From contig NZ_PHSN01000010.1 of the NCBI RefSeq assembly GCF_002871005.1, forward strand, positions 62,001 through 126,000: a stretch of DNA of 64,000 nt. The letters run 5' to 3'. Under the pieces are notes generated by a model. The model worked only from the letters and a program-made list of their open reading frames with translations, did not search any database and was not told the DNA's origin. Shown here in pieces: positions 60,959-64,000 of the stretch. Within the stretch, counting starts at the first letter, position 1, and each line of letters begins with the position of its first letter. This DNA is from Acidimangrovimonas sediminis (GTDB lineage: Bacteria > Pseudomonadota > Alphaproteobacteria > Rhodobacterales > Rhodobacteraceae). Position numbers and translations under genes: made by a program.

Positions 60959-61122
60959 CTCTATGCCTCTTCGACCTGTCCTGTCCCCATGGCGTGTTCC
61001 GACGCCTCTCAGCCGGTCCCGGCGGAGGGGGACATGACGCAACCGTCGCCGCCCGCATCAGGGGCGACCGGTCCGGCGCTTTGCACGCCTGGCTCTTACT
61101 GAGTGTCCCGCTCCGGCCACCT

Positions 61123-61170
61123 GCACTACATGTTGTGTGCATCTGGGCCAGCCCACACAAACTGACGTAG
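61123..61170 (-). promoter_or_regulatory. Pair of NrdR boxes upstream of nrdJ
   Basis: The first 16-base element (61123-61138, GCACTACATGTTGTGT) matches the NrdR palindrome consensus at 13 positions by eye. A weaker second element with an ACACAA half-site sits at 61155-61170, 32 bases away from start to start, the usual three-turn spacing. A TTGACC -35-like hexamer on the minus strand is at 61183-61188. Repression of nrdJ by NrdR-ATP/dATP is inferred. Confidence 0.6.
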
Positions 61171-61284
61171 AATGCGGGGGCGGGTCAACGACAAAATCTG
61201 GTAGGCGCAGCGGTTTTTTCGGTTGACCCTTTGCCCCGCTTGAGGGCGCGGCCGGGGGCTAAACACAGGTCACCGTTACGAATC

Positions 61285-61304
61285 TGTGGAGAAGCCGTGG
61301 ACAA
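61285..61304. promoter_or_regulatory. Two DnaA-box-like sequences upstream of nrdJ
   Basis: On the minus strand TTCTCCACA (61285-61293) and TTGTCCACG (61296-61304) each differ from TTATCCACA at one or two positions. They precede an AT-rich tract (61319-61345). DnaA regulates nrd genes in some bacteria, so a similar input is possible. The wider gap 60959-61511 (553 bases) holds no supported gene. Confidence 0.4.
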
Positions 61305-61440
61305 CTTTGAGGGCACCATGGATTTACATAAATATTTCATGGACTTGGATACCATTTCGAAGGCAAAATTCGCCGGGATGAAATCATGCACAGCACCCTT
61401 TCCCGTGCCTTTGGGCGCCCGGATCGATCGCCAAGCTACT

Positions 61441-61498
61441 GTGGCAAAAAGAAAACGGCGCGCCCTTCGAACCGGAGGAAGGGCACGCCGTCTGCCAC
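61441..61498 (-). terminator. Intrinsic terminator of the RND permease gene
   Basis: Fourteen-base arms at 61455-61468 and 61478-61491 pair with one mismatch. On the minus strand they are followed by a TTTTCTTTTT tract (61454-61445), with an outer GTGGCA/TGCCAC pair. The structure begins 14 bases after the permease stop codon. It is the clearest rho-independent terminator in the window. Confidence 0.85.
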
Positions 61499-61511
61499 AA
61501 TATGTAGCGTC

Positions 61512-64000
61512 TCAGCTGCGGAAGACTCGGTAGATCGCAGGGATCACCAACACGGTCAGCAGGGTCGAGGACAAGAGACCGAACAGCAGAGAGATCGCCA
61601 GGCCCTGGAAAATGGGGTCGCTGAGGATCACCACGGCACCGATCATCGCCGCGATCGCGGTCAGCAGGATCGGCTTGAACCGGATTGCGCCGGCCTCGAT
61701 CAGGATGTCGACCTTGGTCTTCCCCGCCGGATCGGCATGGCGGATGAAATCCACCAGCAGGATAGAGTTCCGCACGATGATTCCCGCCAGCGCGATGAAG
61801 CCGATCATCGAGGTCGCGGTGAACGGCGCATGGAACAGCCAGTGCCCCAGCATGATCCCCAGGAACGTCAGGGGAATCGGCGTCAGGATCACCAGCGGCA
61901 GCTTGAACGACCCGAATTGCGCCACCACCAGGATGTAGATCCCCAGCAGCGCCACCCCGAAGGCCGCGCCCATGTCGCGGAAGGTGACCCATGTCACCTC
62001 CCACTCGCCATCCCACAGAAGCGTCACGTGGCTTTCGTCCGTCGGCTGGCCATGCAGCGCGACCACCGGCTTCTCGCCCGCCGGCCAGGTCATCTTGTCC
62101 AGTTCCTGATCGACGGCCAGCATGCCGTAAAGCGGCGCCTCGAACCGGCCCGCCAGCTCGGCCGTCACCATCTCGGCGAAGCGGCCGTTGTGGCGGAAGA
62201 TCGGGTAGCTGGCCTTTTCCTTCTGCATCGTCACCACGTCACCAAGCTCCACCACCCCCTTGCCACCGGGCAGCGCGTTGGCGGGAATCGGGGTGGAAAG
62301 GAACGCCGGATTCACCACCCGGTCCTTCTTGGCCAGCTCGACGATGATCGGAATCGGCTGGCGCCCCGCGCCGCGGTGGGAATAGCCGATCGTCGTCATC
62401 CCGTTCAGGATCTTGAGCGTGTCGAACACGTCGGCATCCTGCACGTGGTAGAATTCCAGGTTGTCGGTGGACAGCGTCGCGCGCATCCGGTCGGGCTGAT
62501 TGCGGAAACTGTCGTCCACATCCACGATGAAGGGCACCTTGCGGAACGCCTCCTCGATCTTGCGGGCGGCATCGCGACGGACCTCGGGCGTCGGCCCGTA
62601 GACCTCGGCCAGAAGGGTGGAGATCACCGGCGGGCCGGGCGGGGGCTCGACCGTCTTCAGCCGCGCGCTCTCGGGCAGCTTCAGCGCGTTCAGCTTCTCG
62701 CGGATCTCGAGCGCGATCTGGTGCGAGGTCCGGTCCCGGTCGCCCTTGGGTGACAGGTTGATCTGCACTTCGCCTTCGTTCGGGTCGCCACGCAGGTAAT
62801 AATGCCGGACAAGCCCGTTGAAATCGAAGGGCGCCGCCGTGCCCGCATGAGTCTGGGCCGAGACGACCTCGGGGATCTGCATCACCGCGTCGGCCACTCG
62901 CTGCGCCACGCCGTCGGTGGTTTCCACCGCCGTCCCCGCGGGCATGTCGATCACCACCGACAGCTCCGACTTGTTGTCGAAGGGCAGCAGTTTCACCGTG
63001 ACGTGCTTGGTATAGAGCAGCCCGAGCGAGCCGAAGCTGAGCACCACGGTGACCAGCAGGAACGTGAGCGCCCTGCCCTTCGTCTTCAGCACGGGCCGCG
63101 CGACGGCGGCATAGGCCCGGCCCAGACGCCCGCCGGGCTGGCCGCCTCCGTCGCCCCCGTGGCTGTCATCATGACCATGCCCGGTCATCGGTGCGCGCCC
63201 CGCGACCTTGACCATCAGCCAGGGCGTGATGATCACCGCGACGAAGAAGGAAAAGATCATCGCGGCCGAGGCGACCGAGGGGATCGGGCTCATGTACGGC
63301 CCCATCAGGCCGGAGACGAACAGCATGGGCAACAAGGCTGCGACCACGGTCAGCGTCGCCACGATGGTGGGGTTGCCGACCTCGGCCACCGCCTCGATCG
63401 CCGCCTGGATGCGCGGTTTCCCCCGGTCCAGCGCCCAGTGCCGGGCGATGTTCTCGATCACCACGATGGCATCGTCGACCAGGATCCCGATCGAGAAGAT
63501 CAGCGCAAACAGGCTGACCCGGTTCAGCGTGTAACCCATGATCCACGCGGCAAAGAGGGTGAGCAGGATCGTCACCGGGATCACCACCGCGACCACGATG
63601 GATTCGCGCCAGCCCACCGCCAGAAGCACCAGGCCGATAATCGAGATCGTGGCGAGCCCGAGGTGGAACAGAAGCTCGTTCGCCTTCTCGTTCGCGGAAT
63701 GGCCGTAGTTGCGCGTCACCTCGACCTTCACGGTGTCGGGGATCAGGCGCCCCTCAAGCCCCTGCACCATCTGCAGGATCTGGTCGGCCACGACCACGGC
63801 ATTCGACCCCGCGCGCTTGGCCACGGCAAGCGTCACCGCCGGGGCCCGCGTCACCTTGCCGTCAGGCCCGCGCATGACGTTGGAGACGATGGCGTCCGAC
63901 GTGTTCGGCACGAACGTCACGTTTGCAACGTCGCGCACGTAGACCGGTCGGCCATCCCGTGCCGTCAAAAGCAGATTTGCGATCTCGGCCGGCGCGGTCA
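61512..64000 (-). CDS. RND-family efflux transporter permease subunit, N-terminus beyond the right edge
   Basis: At least 829 residues of an AcrB/CusA-superfamily proton-driven exporter; the start lies outside the window. The fourth transmembrane helix bears GILVDDAIVVIENIARHW with the proton-relay aspartates. The second half begins around KTKGRALTFLLV, and ALAGIIVRNSILLVDFIRH marks the repeat. A histidine/aspartate/glycine-rich loop (GHGHDDSHGGDGGGQPGG) precedes it and could bind metal. It would pair with a membrane-fusion protein encoded further right. Substrate class cannot be decided. Confidence 0.88.
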   Translation of the reverse strand, partial: TAPAEIANLLLTARDGRPVYVRDVANVTFVPNTSDAIVSNVMRGPDGKVTRAPAVTLAVAKRAGSNAVVVADQILQMVQGLEGRLIPDTVKVEVTRNYGHSANEKANELLFHLGLATISIIGLVLLAVGWRESIVVAVVIPVTILLTLFAAWIMGYTLNRVSLFALIFSIGILVDDAIVVIENIARHWALDRGKPRIQAAIEAVAEVGNPTIVATLTVVAALLPMLFVSGLMGPYMSPIPSVASAAMIFSFFVAVIITPWLMVKVAGRAPMTGHGHDDSHGGDGGGQPGGRLGRAYAAVARPVLKTKGRALTFLLVTVVLSFGSLGLLYTKHVTVKLLPFDNKSELSVVIDMPAGTAVETTDGVAQRVADAVMQIPEVVSAQTHAGTAAPFDFNGLVRHYYLRGDPNEGEVQINLSPKGDRDRTSHQIALEIREKLNALKLPESARLKTVEPPPGPPVISTLLAEVYGPTPEVRRDAARKIEEAFRKVPFIVDVDDSFRNQPDRMRATLSTDNLEFYHVQDADVFDTLKILNGMTTIGYSHRGAGRQPIPIIVELAKKDRVVNPAFLSTPIPANALPGGKGVVELGDVVTMQKEKASYPIFRHNGRFAEMVTAELAGRFEAPLYGMLAVDQELDKMTWPAGEKPVVALHGQPTDESHVTLLWDGEWEVTWVTFRDMGAAFGVALLGIYILVVAQFGSFKLPLVILTPIPLTFLGIMLGHWLFHAPFTATSMIGFIALAGIIVRNSILLVDFIRHADPAGKTKVDILIEAGAIRFKPILLTAIAAMIGAVVILSDPIFQGLAISLLFGLLSSTLLTVLVIPAIYRVFRS

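Noticed and set aside
60959-61122. Cobalamin riboswitch in the nrdJ leader
   Set aside because: The leader is only about 165 bases and no B12-box-like sequence or multi-stem core was seen. Control by NrdR boxes fits better.
61185-61533. Small open frames in the nrdJ upstream gap on both strands
   Set aside because: They have no homology, poor start contexts, and overlap the NrdR/DnaA-like sites or the RND gene's terminator.
1-64000. Mobile elements, CRISPR arrays, tRNA or rRNA genes
   Set aside because: No transposase, integrase or phage protein, no regularly spaced repeats, and no tRNA-like cloverleaf was recognised by reading both strands.

Overview
The window is one continuous, very GC-rich stretch of an alphaproteobacterial chromosome, most likely a member of the Rhodobacterales. 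The reasons are the base composition, the long B12-dependent ribonucleotide reductase, a stand-alone ectoine hydroxylase, and the density of Opp/TctABC-type importers and LysR regulators. No tRNA, rRNA, insertion sequence, prophage or CRISPR array was seen. About 50 protein genes are supported, and two run off the ends (a copper amine oxidase on the left, an RND efflux permease on the right).

Region 1 (1-18.97 kb) is a nitrogen-compound catabolic island. A copper amine oxidase, an AraC regulator, an M20 amidohydrolase, a creatininase-family enzyme, a GhrA-type dehydrogenase and a LysR regulator precede a long minus-strand operon. In transcription order that operon is hyuA, hyuB, a Tat-type solute-binding protein, an Opp/Dpp permease, a permease-ATPase fusion, a second ATPase, an SDR and a DAO-family oxidase, and most junctions overlap by a few bases. 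A divergent FCD-type GntR gene and a palindrome lie at its head. The enzymes would fit uptake of a hydantoin, lactam or creatinine-like compound, ATP-dependent ring opening and amine oxidation.

Region 2 (19.0-25.8 kb) holds a small lipoprotein and an aromatic meta-cleavage cluster. It encodes a GalB-like hydratase, a cytochrome b561, a VOC-type extradiol dioxygenase, a LigK/GalC-like aldolase and a GalD/PrpF-like tautomerase. Divergent from it are a DUF1932 dehydrogenase and a LysR protein with two DNA-binding domains. Region 3 (25.8-36.4 kb) looks like a quinate/shikimate-type uptake and conversion locus: a flavoprotein, a TIM-barrel protein, LysR, TctC-TctB-TctA, a quinate/shikimate dehydrogenase-like enzyme, a QuiC-type 3-dehydroshikimate dehydratase and a BKACE enzyme. 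Regions 2 and 3 could together take hydroaromatic acids via protocatechuate or a relative to pyruvate and oxaloacetate.

Region 4 (36.5-48.0 kb) is mostly envelope and housekeeping: a Ca2+/H+ antiporter, a nitronate monooxygenase, a sterol-desaturase-like hydroxylase, a four-gene lipid/glycolipid operon (LpxH-like phosphoesterase, GT21 glycosyltransferase, DedA, GT2), argE, and a phosphoesterase-lipid kinase pair. Region 5 (48.0-57.2 kb) has ectD, a catA-catB-GST ortho-cleavage operon with a convergent LysR, and a MarR-controlled AaeXAB-like aromatic acid exporter. Region 6 (57.2-64 kb) has nrdJ with a NrdR-box pair upstream, and an RND permease with a good intrinsic terminator.
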